64,000 nt of DNA from Nocardioides lacusdianchii (GCF_020102855.1 NZ_JADHZD010000007.1:1-64000), one strand, 5' to 3'; numbered from the stretch's first letter, positions 15,718 through 23,926 are shown. Made by a program: numbers and translations. The notes: generated by a model from the sequence alone, not told the origin.

Positions 15718-17187
15718 GTGCCATCCCTCCACGAGCTCGTGCGCGCCCACACCGACCTGGTCGAGGACGACATCGCCTGGCTCCAGCTGCTGATGGCCGA
15801 CTGGCAGATCCTCGCCGACCTGTCCTTCGCCGACCTCGTGATGTGGCTCCCGGACCGGGAAGGCAAGGGCTACTGGGCCGGGGGGCAGATGCGACCCACC
15901 ACCGGGCCGACAGCGCTCGTGGACGACGTCCTCGGCACCTTCATCCCCACGGGCCGGCGCCGGATGCTGGACGAGGCGCTGGGCACCGGACGCCTCGTGC
16001 GCGAGGGGGATCCCGAGTGGCGCGACGACGTGCCCGTGCGGGTGGAGGTCATCCCCGTGCGCCGCGCGGGCCGGGTGATCGCCCTGATCGCGCGCAACAC
16101 CAACCTGCTCGGCGTACGCACGCCCAGCCGGCTCGAGCTGAGCTACCTCCAGACCGCGGCCGACCTGACCCAGATGATCGCCGCGGGCCACTTCCCGCTG
16201 CCGGGGCAGCGCAGCGACCACGCCGACTCACCGCGTGTGGGGGACGGGTTCGTCCGCCTCGACCCGACGGGACGCGTCGTCTACGCGAGTCCCAACGGGC
16301 TCTCGGCCTACCGTCGCCTCGGCCTCCAGGGCGACCTGACCGGGCTGGTGCTCACCGACCTGACCCGCGACCTGGTGCCCGCGCGCAAGCGGATCGACGA
16401 GGAGACGCTGAGCGCGGTCCTGGGCGGGCGCGACGGGCGCGCGACCGAGGTCGGGACCGACGAGGTCACCCTGATCGTGCGGAGCATCCCGCTGCGCCCG
16501 CAGGGGGACCGGAGCGGTGCGCTGCTGCTGGTCCGCGACGTCACCGAGCTGCGCAGCCGCGACCGCGAGCTCGTCACCAAGGACGTCACGATCCGCGAGA
16601 TCCACCACCGCGTGAAGAACAACCTCCAGACGGTGGCCGCGCTGCTGCGCCTGCAGGCGCGGCGTACGCAGGCCGAGGACGCCAAGGCGGCCCTCGAGGA
16701 GGCCGTGCGCCGGGTCGGGTCGATCGCGATCGTGCACGAGACGCTCAGCCACGCCGTCGAGGAGACCGTCGACTTCGACGAGATCGCCGACCGGCTCGGC
16801 GCGATGGTGGTCGACGTGAGCGGCGTCGAGGTGCCCGTACGCGTGGTGCGCGAGGGATCCTTCGGCAAGCTCGCCTCCGAGGCGGCGACGCCGCTGGCGA
16901 TGGTGCTGACCGAGCTGCTGCAGAACGCCGTCGAGCACGGTTACGCGGGGGAGTCCGGGCGGTCCGAGGGGCGCGTGGTGGTCACCGCGCGCCGCATCGT
17001 CGGGCGCCTGCACGTGGTCGTCGAGGATGACGGGCGGGGACTACCCGACTCGTTCGACCTCGACGCCTCGACCCAGCTGGGCCTCTCGATCGTGCGCACG
17101 CTCGTGGAGTCCGAGCTCGGTGGTGTGCTCGAGATCGGACCCGGGAGCCGTGGAGCGCGGGTGAAGGCAGACCTGCCCGTCGAGTAG
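15718..17187 (+). CDS. pdtaS: Sensor histidine kinase PdtaS
   Basis: A 489-aa cytosolic histidine kinase of the HWE/HisKA_2 type. An N-terminal GAF domain (about 1-155) and a PAS domain (about 170-285) precede the phospho-acceptor segment REIHHRVKNNLQT (His about 296). A HATPase domain follows, with N-box LTELLQNAVEHGY and a DDGRGLP G-box. In mycobacteria PdtaS phosphorylates the RNA-binding antiterminator PdtaR, which is not in this window. The gene is next to whiB1, as in M. tuberculosis. Leaderless GTG start. Confidence 0.92.
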   Translation: MPSLHELVRAHTDLVEDDIAWLQLLMADWQILADLSFADLVMWLPDREGKGYWAGGQMRPTTGPTALVDDVLGTFIPTGRRRMLDEALGTGRLVREGDPEWRDDVPVRVEVIPVRRAGRVIALIARNTNLLGVRTPSRLELSYLQTAADLTQMIAAGHFPLPGQRSDHADSPRVGDGFVRLDPTGRVVYASPNGLSAYRRLGLQGDLTGLVLTDLTRDLVPARKRIDEETLSAVLGGRDGRATEVGTDEVTLIVRSIPLRPQGDRSGALLLVRDVTELRSRDRELVTKDVTIREIHHRVKNNLQTVAALLRLQARRTQAEDAKAALEEAVRRVGSIAIVHETLSHAVEETVDFDEIADRLGAMVVDVSGVEVPVRVVREGSFGKLASEAATPLAMVLTELLQNAVEHGYAGESGRSEGRVVVTARRIVGRLHVVVEDDGRGLPDSFDLDASTQLGLSIVRTLVESELGGVLEIGPGSRGARVKADLPVE

Positions 17188-17218
17188 CCCAGGTGGCCGC
17201 TCGACGGGAGGCCCGCGG

Positions 17219-17470
17219 TCAGGCGGTGCGGATGCGGGCGCGGGCGTTGCGGCGCTTCAGCGCGCGACGCTCGTCCTCGCTGAGGCCACCCCACACTCCG
17301 TGGTCCTGCCCGGCCTCGAGGGCCCAGGCAAGGCACTGCTCGCGCACCTCGCAGCGCCGGCACACCTGCTTCGCCTCCTCGATCTGGAGGATCGCGGGAC
17401 CGGTGTTGCCGATCGGGAAGAACAGCTCGGGGTCCTCGTCGAGGCATGCAGAGCGACTGCGCCAATCCAT
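17219..17470 (-). CDS. whiB1: Iron-sulfur transcription regulator WhiB1
   Basis: An 83-aa WhiB-family protein holding a 4Fe-4S cluster through four cysteines: one in SACLDED and three in the VCRRCEVREQC segment. GVWGGLSEDERRALKRR is the GxWGG turn and basic tail. The sequence is close to mycobacterial WhiB1, an essential nitric-oxide-responsive partner of the primary sigma factor. AGAGGG about 13 bases upstream is a plausible ribosome site. The upstream 155 bp are shared with a divergent membrane-protein gene and contain a TGAACGTTCA palindrome (17570-17579) of unknown meaning. Confidence 0.95.
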   Translation of the reverse strand: MDWRSRSACLDEDPELFFPIGNTGPAILQIEEAKQVCRRCEVREQCLAWALEAGQDHGVWGGLSEDERRALKRRNARARIRTA

Positions 17471-17613
17471 GGGTAGGGGAATCCCTCTTTCTCGTCACAG
17501 GCAGGTGCTGTTCTCGGACATTCAGCTGGGCCCGGGCGCCGGAAGCGCAGCGACAAGACTCGCAACCTTTGAACGTTCACACAACCCCCAACGCTGGTCG
17601 TGTCCGTCACAAC

Positions 17614-17619
17614 TAGTGT
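17614..17619 (+). promoter_or_regulatory. TAGTGT -10 element (leaderless)
   Basis: TAGTGT exactly 6 bases before the GTG at 17626. Confidence 0.5.
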
Positions 17620-17625
17620 TGAGCC

Positions 17626-18039
17626 GTGCCCGTTACACCTTCTGACATTCCCCCTGGTCCAGACAGTAGCGCGCCGCCCCCGCTCGTGGTCGCCGCCTCG
17701 CTCGTCGCGGTGGAGGCGTTCGTGCTCCTCACGCTCGGCGTCCTGGAGCTGGCGAACCTCCGTGTCATCCGGCTGACCATGGGCCTGACCACCACGGCGT
17801 TCTTCCTCCTGGCGGCCGCCGGGCTCGCGTGGTGCGCCTGGTCGCTGTGGAAGGTACGCCGCTGGGCACGCGGACCAGTCGTGATGGCGCAGCTGATCCA
17901 GCTGGGTCTCGCGTGGAACTTCCGCGACGTCGGGGGCCTGGTGCTCCCGCTGTCGCTCGCCCTCGTCGCCCTGCTCGTGATCGTGGGCCTGCTCCACCCC
18001 GCGACGACCGAGGTCCTCGAGGAGGATGCACGACTGTGA
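17626..18039 (+). CDS. Four-helix integral membrane protein, unknown function
   Basis: A 137-aa hydrophobic protein with a Pro-rich N-terminus and four predicted membrane segments (about 21-43, 49-75, 85-99, 104-124). I recognise no family motif. It is probably leaderless and its stop overlaps the downstream acetyltransferase start by four bases, so the two are co-translated. Divergent from whiB1. Confidence 0.75.
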   Translation: MPVTPSDIPPGPDSSAPPPLVVAASLVAVEAFVLLTLGVLELANLRVIRLTMGLTTTAFFLLAAAGLAWCAWSLWKVRRWARGPVVMAQLIQLGLAWNFRDVGGLVLPLSLALVALLVIVGLLHPATTEVLEEDARL

Positions 18040-18491
18040 GTGCCCCCACGAGCGTGCGGCCCGTCGAGCCTGCCGACGAAGGTGTGTGGAAGACCCTCTA
18101 CGCCGCCTACCGGGCCTTCTACGAGCTGGACCCGGATGCCGACGTGGTCGACCGCGTCTGGACCTGGCTCCTCGACGACGACAACGAGGTCCAGGGCCTC
18201 GTGGCCGTGCGCGACGGCCTGGTCGTCGGCCTGGCGAACCACCGGCGCTTCCACCGGCCGGCATCGGGCACGGTCGGGACCTTCCTCGACGACCTGTTCG
18301 TGGACCCCGTCGTCCGCGGCTCCGGCGCCGGGCGGGCCCTGCTCGACCACCTCGCGGGCGAGGCGGGGGCAGACGGGCGCTCGGTGGTCCGCTGGATCAC
18401 CGCGGAGGACAACCGCACCGCCCGATCGCTCTACGACTCGGTCGCGCAGGCCACGCACTGGGTGACGTACGACCTCGCGCCGCGACCCTGA
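18036..18491 (+). CDS. GNAT-family N-acetyltransferase
   Basis: A 151-aa single GNAT domain. TFLDDLFVDPVVRGSGAGRALLDHL carries the acetyl-CoA pyrophosphate loop, and RWITAEDNRTARSLYDSV is the C-terminal motif B, as in amino-acid or polyamine acetyltransferases. Acceptor unknown. The GTG start overlaps the upstream stop (GTGA). It converges with the SigF-like gene across 21 bases. Confidence 0.85.
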   Translation: MSAPTSVRPVEPADEGVWKTLYAAYRAFYELDPDADVVDRVWTWLLDDDNEVQGLVAVRDGLVVGLANHRRFHRPASGTVGTFLDDLFVDPVVRGSGAGRALLDHLAGEAGADGRSVVRWITAEDNRTARSLYDSVAQATHWVTYDLAPRP

Positions 18492-18512
18492 GCCGCGTCG
18501 GTCCGGCTCGCG

Positions 18513-19358
18513 TCACTCCGCCTCGAGCGAGGTCCGCAGCTGGGTCAGCGTGCGGGTCAGCAGGCGCGAGACGTGCATCTGCGAGACGCCGATCTCCTCG
18601 GCGATCTGCGACTGCGTCATGTTCTTGAAGAAGCGCAGCAGCAGGATGCGCTTCTCCCGCTCGCCGAGCCCCTCGAGAAGTGGCTTGATCGACTCCCGGA
18701 TCTCGACGTGCTCGATGTTGGCGTCCTCGACACCGAGCGTGGCGAGCATCGCCGGCGGGCCGTCGTCGTTGTCGTCGGAGGCGTCGAGCGACAAGGTGGC
18801 GTAGGCGTGGGAGGACTCGATGCCCTCCATGATCTCCTCCACCGAGCAGCCGATGACCTCGGCCAGCTCACGCGGGGTGGGGGAGCGGCCGAGCTTCTGG
18901 GTCAGCTCGCCCGTGGCCCCGCCGATCTGCATGCGGAGCTCCTGGAGGCGACGCGGCACCCGGATGGCCCAGCCCTTGTCACGGAAGTGGCGCTTGATCT
19001 CGCCTATGACCGTCGGGGTGGCGTAGGTCGAGAACTCCACACCGCGATCGGTCTCGAAGCGGTCCACCGCCTTGATGAGGCCGATGGTGCCGACCTGCAC
19101 CAGGTCCTCGAAGGGCTCGCCGCGGTTGCGGAAGCGCCGCGCGCAGTGCTCGACGAGCGACAGGTGCAGGTGCACCAGGTCGTCGCGGGCGCCGGCGCGC
19201 CGGGCGTCGCTGGCGTCGGTGTCGCGCATCAGCGTGAACAGCTCGGCGCTGCGCGCGCGTACGTGCTCGAGACCGGTGGGGACGACGTCGTCGTCCTCCC
19301 GGTCCAGGGCGGCCCCCGCCGCCCTGTCGTCCCCCGTGCCCCCCGTGTCAGTGCTCAT
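18513..19358 (-). CDS. SigB/SigF/SigG-family sigma factor
   Basis: A 281-aa stress or development sigma factor with regions 2, 3 and 4. Region 2 has EDLVQVGTIGLIKAVDRFE and FSTYATPTVIGEIKRHFRD; region 3 follows with LQELRMQIG. Region 4 has LLLRFFKNMTQSQIAEEIGVSQMHVSRLL. Such factors are held by RsbW-type anti-sigma proteins, and one is encoded just upstream. ATG 19358 lies one base after the upstream stop; an in-frame GTG at 19373 would overlap it by 14 bases. The specific name (SigF versus SigB) cannot be fixed from sequence alone. Confidence 0.9.
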   Translation of the reverse strand: MSTDTGGTGDDRAAGAALDREDDDVVPTGLEHVRARSAELFTLMRDTDASDARRAGARDDLVHLHLSLVEHCARRFRNRGEPFEDLVQVGTIGLIKAVDRFETDRGVEFSTYATPTVIGEIKRHFRDKGWAIRVPRRLQELRMQIGGATGELTQKLGRSPTPRELAEVIGCSVEEIMEGIESSHAYATLSLDASDDNDDGPPAMLATLGVEDANIEHVEIRESIKPLLEGLGEREKRILLLRFFKNMTQSQIAEEIGVSQMHVSRLLTRTLTQLRTSLEAE

Positions 19359-19359
19359 G

Positions 19360-19776
19360 TCAGAGCTCGGCACCCGTCATTCCCGCAGCGACGCTCGAGG
19401 TCACCGTGAAGCGGACGTGGAACCGTCCGTCCTCGGGACCCGCGGAGGCGTCCTGCGCCATCGTGTCCAGCACCTGCCAGGCGAAGCTCTCGGTGTCGAG
19501 CGGCGGCTCGTCGGCCGCCTCGGTCTCGAGCGTGACGGTCAGCGCCCCCGCGCCGAAGTGGAAGCACGCCACCAGGTCCGTGCCCGGGTCGGCGGCCGGC
19601 ATCGCGAGCGCGGTCGCCTCACCGATGGCGATCCGCAGGTCCTCGATGTCGTCGATCGTGAAGTCCAGCCGGGCCGCCAGTCCGGCGGCCGTGGTGCGGA
19701 CCACCGAGGCGTAGGCACCCTCGGCGGGGATGCGGAGCTCGACGTCGGCGCGAGAGCCCCCCGTGTGATCTGCCAT
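19360..19776 (-). CDS. RsbW-like anti-sigma factor (internal start)
   Basis: From ATG 19776 a 138-aa protein would contain only the HATPase-like fold. The N-box helix reads DLRIAIGEATALAM, where the Mg2+-binding Asn of active kinases is Leu, and no DxGxG box is visible. It is therefore probably a non-kinase sigma-binding protein, as in some actinobacterial SigF partners. One base separates it from the SigF-like gene. GGGACTTG upstream is a weak ribosome site. Confidence 0.6.
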   Translation of the reverse strand: MADHTGGSRADVELRIPAEGAYASVVRTTAAGLAARLDFTIDDIEDLRIAIGEATALAMPAADPGTDLVACFHFGAGALTVTLETEAADEPPLDTESFAWQVLDTMAQDASAGPEDGRFHVRFTVTSSVAAGMTGAEL

Positions 19777-20466
19777 CAGCGTCAAGTCCCGTCGTCGAGG
19801 CGGATGTGCTCGCCACACCCTAGCCCGGTTGGGGCGGAACCAGGGGCAGACCTGGTCACGCGTGCGCAGTGCGTGGCGGTGCGCGCTGTCCTCCACGAGC
19901 GGGGACTGCCGGTCGGCGCGGGGCGTGGCCTCCGCGGGCGTGCACCCCGGCGCGGCGGTGAGCTCGACCACCACGCCGTACACGCCGTAGCCGTTGCCCT
20001 GCTCGGTCACGGGCCCGAGCCGACGCAGCATCCCCAGGGACGCCGGATTGTCCTTGAAGACCTCCGTCACGATGCGCTGCACGCCTAGCGGGCGGTGACG
20101 CATCAGCACCTCGAGCAGGACGGTCGCGACGCCACGGCCCTGCCAGGCGTCCTTGACCGTGACCGCCAGGTCGGCGGCGTCCGGGACGTCGGCGTAGCGC
20201 ACGATCCGCGCCAGCGCGACGGGGTCATAGGTGTCCGGCGACGTCTCGACGCACAGCACGAGGGCGACGTGGTCCACGCCGTCGACGTCGTCGACCAGGT
20301 GCGCGAGCATCTCGTCGCTGAGGTGGTGCACCGGCGCCAGGAACCTCCGGCGCTGCGACTCCGGGGAGAGGGTCTCGAACTCCGCGGCCAGCGTCGCGCG
20401 GTCGGTGCGCATGAGGGGTACGACGATCGCGTCGGTGCCGTCGCGCAGCCGGACCTCCTCGATCAA
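19360..20466 (-). CDS. GNAT acetyltransferase continuous in frame with an RsbW-like anti-sigma domain
   Basis: One open frame of 368 codons from the TTG at 20466 (AGAGGA 7 bases upstream) to 19360 with no internal stop. Residues about 1-165 form a GNAT domain, with VKDAWQGRGVATVLLEVL as the acetyl-CoA loop and FKDNPASLGMLRRLG as motif B. About 60 linker residues rich in Arg/His/Trp follow, then a HATPase-like anti-sigma domain. The linker near the join loses the strict G/C third-position bias, so a separate rsbW with its own start at 19776 is as likely as a real fusion. Lysine acetylation feeding a sigma switch would be novel but is inference. Confidence 0.55.
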   Translation of the reverse strand: MIEEVRLRDGTDAIVVPLMRTDRATLAAEFETLSPESQRRRFLAPVHHLSDEMLAHLVDDVDGVDHVALVLCVETSPDTYDPVALARIVRYADVPDAADLAVTVKDAWQGRGVATVLLEVLMRHRPLGVQRIVTEVFKDNPASLGMLRRLGPVTEQGNGYGVYGVVVELTAAPGCTPAEATPRADRQSPLVEDSAHRHALRTRDQVCPWFRPNRARVWRAHPPRRRDLTLMADHTGGSRADVELRIPAEGAYASVVRTTAAGLAARLDFTIDDIEDLRIAIGEATALAMPAADPGTDLVACFHFGAGALTVTLETEAADEPPLDTESFAWQVLDTMAQDASAGPEDGRFHVRFTVTSSVAAGMTGAEL

Positions 20467-20507
20467 CGCGGGATCCTCTCGGCTCGACTGGTCCGAGGAT
20501 GCACGAC

Positions 20508-20537
20508 GCCGCCCCGGTCCGCGAGGACCGGGGCGGC
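20508..20537. terminator. Strong GC hairpin between sodN tail and GNAT gene
   Basis: A perfect 13-bp stem (GCCGCCCCGGTCC with its complement) and GCGA tetraloop, without a U-tract. On the minus strand it lies downstream of sodN and its repeat tract and upstream of the GNAT gene. Confidence 0.6.
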
Positions 20538-20554
20538 GTGTGGGGGTGAAGAAG

Positions 20555-20632
20555 GTGCGGAGCAGCAAGCCGCTCAGAAGGTACGGAGCAGGAAGCCGCT
20601 CAGAAGGTGCGGAGCGGCAAGCCGCTCAGAAG
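20555..20632 (-). repeat. Three 26-bp tandem repeats in the sodN 3' region
   Basis: Units at 20555-20580, 20581-20606 and 20607-20632 differ at two to five positions. On the minus strand each contains GAGCGGCTTGCCGCTC or a decayed form of it, so each unit is an imperfect small hairpin. They lie directly behind the sodN terminator hairpin. Confidence 0.9.
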
Positions 20633-20675
20633 AAGGCCTGAGCAGTCGCGGCTCCGCCGCACCTGCTCAGGCCTT
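20633..20675 (-). terminator. sodN terminator hairpin
   Basis: AAGGCCTGAGCAG and its exact complement form a 13-bp stem overlapping the sodN stop codon. The 17-base centre contains an inner GCGGC/GCCGC stem. CTTCTT follows on the minus strand. Confidence 0.75.
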
Positions 20676-21068
20676 CTTCGTCTCCCAGAAGATCTCGGCG
20701 ATCTCGTCGATCTTGGCGAGCAGCTCGTCGGCCTTGGCCGCGTCGAGCTCACCCTTCGTGCCCGAGGCGCCGGCGAGCTTGGTGGCCTCGTTGACCAGCG
20801 TGTGCAGCTGGGGGTACTTCTCGAAGTGCGGGGGCTTGAAGTAGTCGGTCCACAGCACCCACAGGTGGTGCTTGACGAGCTCCGAGCGCTGCTCCTTGAT
20901 GAGGATCGCGCGGGTGCGGAAGTCGGGGTCGTCGTTGTCGGCGACCTTGGCGATGATCGCCTTGATCGACTCGGCCTCGATGCGTGCCTGGGCGGGGTCG
21001 TAGACACCGCAGGGCAGGTCGCAGTGGGCCGAGACCTCGATGGTCGGGGCGAAGAAAGTGCGAAGCAT
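20667..21068 (-). CDS. sodN: Nickel superoxide dismutase (SodN)
   Basis: A 133-aa NiSOD precursor that disproportionates superoxide in the cytosol. A 14-residue propeptide (MLRTFFAPTIEVSA) is followed by the nickel hook HCDLPCGVYDP: after cleavage His1, Cys2 and Cys6 bind nickel. The rest forms the four-helix bundle. GAGAGG lies upstream of ATG 21068. The maturation protease is encoded divergently next door. A terminator and repeat tract follow. Regulation by a nickel sensor (Nur) is known in Streptomyces but I cannot point to a site. Confidence 0.96.
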   Translation of the reverse strand: MLRTFFAPTIEVSAHCDLPCGVYDPAQARIEAESIKAIIAKVADNDDPDFRTRAILIKEQRSELVKHHLWVLWTDYFKPPHFEKYPQLHTLVNEATKLAGASGTKGELDAAKADELLAKIDEIAEIFWETKKA

Positions 21069-21118
21069 GTGCAACCTCTCGAACGTCGGGGAATTGCTCT
21101 CCTGCGACACTACTCCGC

Positions 21119-21460
21119 GTGGAACGCGCGGGTCAGTGGGGTCTCGCCCGGGTGGGTGGGCGCTCGATGCTCCCCACGCTGCGCGACGGTGACCGGCTGC
21201 TCGTGCAGTACGGCGCGCAGGTGCGGCCGGGCTCCCTGGTGGTCGCGCGGTTCCCGGACGGGACGGTCGCGGTCAAGCGGGCCCAGGAGCAGCGGCGTAC
21301 GGCGTCGGACGCAGTGGGTTGGTGGCTGGTGAGCGACAACCCAGACGAGGGCGTGGACTCGCGCCACCGCGGACCCGTGGCAGAGGACGCGGTGCTGGGC
21401 GTCGTACGCCTGCGGGTGTGGCCTTCCCCACGCGTGGGACGGGCCCTGCGCGCCCGCTGA
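21119..21460 (+). CDS. sodX: NiSOD maturation protease (SodX, signal-peptidase-like)
   Basis: A 113-aa S26-family peptidase that removes the SodN propeptide. Catalytic Ser16 is in GGRSMLPTL and Lys53 in TVAVKRAQ; the GWWLVSDNP segment is box E-like. It lacks a membrane anchor, as expected for the cytoplasmic NiSOD protease. GTG start 21119 gives the family length. It shares a 50-bp divergent promoter region with sodN. Confidence 0.92.
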   Translation: MERAGQWGLARVGGRSMLPTLRDGDRLLVQYGAQVRPGSLVVARFPDGTVAVKRAQEQRRTASDAVGWWLVSDNPDEGVDSRHRGPVAEDAVLGVVRLRVWPSPRVGRALRAR

Positions 21461-21480
21461 GCTGTGCGAGTATCGCCGAC

Positions 21481-22653
21481 ATGGCCTCGCACCCGCACCC
21501 AGGCGATCCCGTGTTCGACCTGCACGTCGGCGGCAAGATGGAGACCGTCTCGACCGTCGCCCTCACCGGTCCCGACGAGCTCTCGCTCGCCTACACCCCC
21601 GGTGTGGCGCGGGTGTGCGAAGCGATCGCCGCAGACCCGTCGATGACCCAGCACTACACGTGGGTGCCCAACGTCGTCGCCATCGTCAGCGACGGCACCG
21701 CCGTCCTCGGCCTCGGTGACATCGGCCCTGCGGCCGCGATGCCCGTGATGGAGGGCAAGGCGGTGCTGTTCAAGCAGTTCGGCGGCGTCGACGCCGTGCC
21801 GATCTGCCTCGACACCACCGACGTCGACGAGATCATCGAGACCGTGGTCCGTCTGGCCCCCAGCTTCGGCGGCGTGAACCTCGAGGACATCTCGGCGCCC
21901 CGCTGCTTCGAGATCGAGGCCCGGCTCAAGGAGCGCCTCGACATCCCGGTCTTCCACGACGACCAGCACGGGACCGCGGTCGTGGCCCTCGCCGCGCTGA
22001 CCAACGCCTTCCGCCTCACCGGTCGCGACCCCGGCACCGCCCGGGTCGTGATCCAGGGCGCCGGTGCCGCCGGCGTGGCCGTGGCTCGCATCCTGCTCGA
22101 GGCCGGCGTGCGCGACATCGCCGTGCTCGACCGGCAGGGCGTGCTCAACTCCGAGCGCCACGACCTCACCGAGGTCAAGGCCGCGCTGGCCCGCGACACC
22201 GCCGATGTCTTCGGCCGCCGCGGCACCCTCGCCGACGTAATGGACGGCGCCGACGTCTACATCGGTGTCTCCGGCGGACAGGTGCCCGAGGAGATCGTCG
22301 CCTCCATGGCGCCCGAGGCGATCATCTTCGGCCTGGCCAACCCCACGCCCGAGGTGCACCCCGACCTCGCCCACAAGTACGCCCGCGTGGTGGCCACGGG
22401 TCGCTCGGACTTCCCGAACCAGATCAACAACGTGCTCGCCTTCCCCGGCATCTTCCGCGGGGCCTTCGACGTGCACGCCACTGCGATCACCGAGGGCATG
22501 AAGGTCGCCGCCGCGACCGCGCTCGCCGAGCTGGTGGGCGACGCGCTGAGCGAGGACCTGATCATCCCCTCGCCGTTCGACCCCCGGGTGCCGGGTGCCG
22601 TGCGCGAGGCCGTGGCCGCTGCCGCTCGCGCCGACGGGGTCGCTCGGCGCTGA
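21481..22653 (+). CDS. NAD(P)-dependent malic enzyme
   Basis: A 390-aa decarboxylating malate dehydrogenase that makes pyruvate and CO2, linking the TCA cycle to gluconeogenesis. Landmarks are YTPGVARVC, LGLGDIGPAAAMPVMEGKA, FKQFGGVDAVPICLDT, the metal site FHDDQHGTAVV and the Rossmann motif GAGAAGVAV. The length fits the short bacterial form without a phosphotransacetylase tail. Cofactor choice (NAD or NADP) cannot be told. It starts 20 bases after sodX. Confidence 0.94.
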   Translation: MASHPHPGDPVFDLHVGGKMETVSTVALTGPDELSLAYTPGVARVCEAIAADPSMTQHYTWVPNVVAIVSDGTAVLGLGDIGPAAAMPVMEGKAVLFKQFGGVDAVPICLDTTDVDEIIETVVRLAPSFGGVNLEDISAPRCFEIEARLKERLDIPVFHDDQHGTAVVALAALTNAFRLTGRDPGTARVVIQGAGAAGVAVARILLEAGVRDIAVLDRQGVLNSERHDLTEVKAALARDTADVFGRRGTLADVMDGADVYIGVSGGQVPEEIVASMAPEAIIFGLANPTPEVHPDLAHKYARVVATGRSDFPNQINNVLAFPGIFRGAFDVHATAITEGMKVAAATALAELVGDALSEDLIIPSPFDPRVPGAVREAVAAAARADGVARR

Positions 22654-22662
22654 GCCCCCGAT

Positions 22663-22682
22663 CGCCGCACGTGCGGCGGTCG
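22663..22682 (+). terminator. Palindrome after malic enzyme, left outer arm of the IS30 region
   Basis: The perfect 16-bp palindrome CGCCGCACGTGCGGCG lies 9 bases beyond the malic enzyme stop. It could terminate transcription, but the identical palindrome on the other side of the IS suggests it also belongs to the mobile element. Confidence 0.45.
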
Positions 22683-22702
22683 TGGCCCTCGGATCGTCGG
22701 CG

Positions 22703-22726
22703 GATTCAACCGGTGGTCGCAACACC
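22703..22726 (+). repeat. IS30-family left terminal inverted repeat
   Basis: This 24-bp arm matches the right arm (23946-23969) at 20 of 24 positions in inverted orientation. It contains the transposase stop codon. Confidence 0.8.
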
Positions 22727-23926
22727 AGGTGGTCCTGACTCACCGGACAGTAGTGCTTGGAGGGTTTCGGCTGGCGTGCGCCACTTCAGGGTCTTGCGCG
22801 GTCGACTGTTGAGTTGCGCGGCGATGTTGTCGAGCATTCCGGGGCCGTAGAACGAGAGATCGGCGCCCTTGGGCAGGTACTGACGCAGGAGCCCGTTGGT
22901 GTTCTCGTTGCTTCCTCGCTGCCAGGGCGAGTGGGGATCGCAGAAGTAGATCGCAAGCCCGGTCGCCTCAGCGATCTGGACGTGGTTGGCCATCTCGCTG
23001 CCCTGATCCCACGTCAGGGAGACTCGCAGCTGCTCAGGCAGTGTCGCCATCTTGGCGACCATCGCTTCCTGCACGATGTCGGCGGTGTGGCCACCGGGCA
23101 GGTGGAGCAGCATCACGAACCGCGTCGCTCGCTCGACCAGCGTGCCCACAGCTGATCCCGACCGGGCCGAGCCGAGGATCAAGTCGCCTTCCCAGTGACC
23201 GGGCACAGCGCGGTCCTCGACCTCGGCCGGACGTTCGCTGATCATCACCATCGCGGCGAACCGCTCGCGCCGCTGGTCATTCCTGCGGTGGGGCTTGCGT
23301 ACGGTCCGACCGGTGCGCAGGTGCTTGACCAGCTCGCGCTTGAGCGTGCCGCGGCTCTGGACGTAGAGCGATTGGTAGATCGTCTCGTGCGACACCCACA
23401 TCTCCGGATCGTCGGGGAAGTCCTCCCGCAGCCGTCGCGCGATCTGCTCGGGACTGTGGTCATCGACCAGTCTGGACTGCACCTCCTGCCGCAGCCGTTC
23501 GTTGCTCGCCAGCCGCGCCCGTTTCGGACGTTGAGCCTGTCGATCGGCATCGGCCTGTGCTGTCGACGCCCGGTACTCCAGCCGACGTCGGGCAGGACGG
23601 TTGCCATGGTGCTGAACCCGTCGAAGCTCGCGACTGATCGTCGACGGTGAGCGGTCGAGCTCGCGTGCGATCTCTCGCACGCCAGCATCGCGTGCGCGCA
23701 GCAACGCGATCTCCTCGCGCTCCCTGAACGACAAGCTCCGCGACCGGCGTCCTACCATGGCTGGAGGCATCACTCCGCCACGCTGACCGAACCACCGGTT
23801 CCCCGTGCGGCGCGACACACCAACCACCACCGCCGCTTCCTCCTGCGACAACCCCCGACGTACCCCGGCCCAAAACCGGGCAACCGTCTCAGCCGGCGGC
23901 GCAGGCCGCCCTTCACGCGCATCCAT
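22706..23926 (-). CDS. IS30-family DDE transposase
   Basis: A 406-aa transposase that looks complete. An N-terminal HTH (about 25-47) is followed by the IS30-type HTH (REIARELDRSPSTISRELRR, about 84-103). The DDE core has D248 (HWEGDLI), D307 (LTWDQGS) and E341 (RGSNENTNG). Homology ends at the ATG 23926, although the frame is open much farther upstream. No frameshift or missing catalytic residue is seen, so it may be active. Confidence 0.93.
   Translation of the reverse strand: MDAREGRPAPPAETVARFWAGVRRGLSQEEAAVVVGVSRRTGNRWFGQRGGVMPPAMVGRRSRSLSFREREEIALLRARDAGVREIARELDRSPSTISRELRRVQHHGNRPARRRLEYRASTAQADADRQAQRPKRARLASNERLRQEVQSRLVDDHSPEQIARRLREDFPDDPEMWVSHETIYQSLYVQSRGTLKRELVKHLRTGRTVRKPHRRNDQRRERFAAMVMISERPAEVEDRAVPGHWEGDLILGSARSGSAVGTLVERATRFVMLLHLPGGHTADIVQEAMVAKMATLPEQLRVSLTWDQGSEMANHVQIAEATGLAIYFCDPHSPWQRGSNENTNGLLRQYLPKGADLSFYGPGMLDNIAAQLNSRPRKTLKWRTPAETLQALLSGESGPPGVATTG

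Noticed and set aside
17477-17513. Further SigR promoter near whiB1
   Set aside because: GGGAAT is present but no GTT occurs at 18 or 19 bases.
17471-17625. CRP site in the whiB1 promoter region
   Set aside because: Only isolated TCACA half-sites are visible; no TGTGA-N6-TCACA arrangement.
21089-21115. SigR promoter in front of sodX
   Set aside because: GGGAAT is present but the base triplet at the required distance is not GTT.
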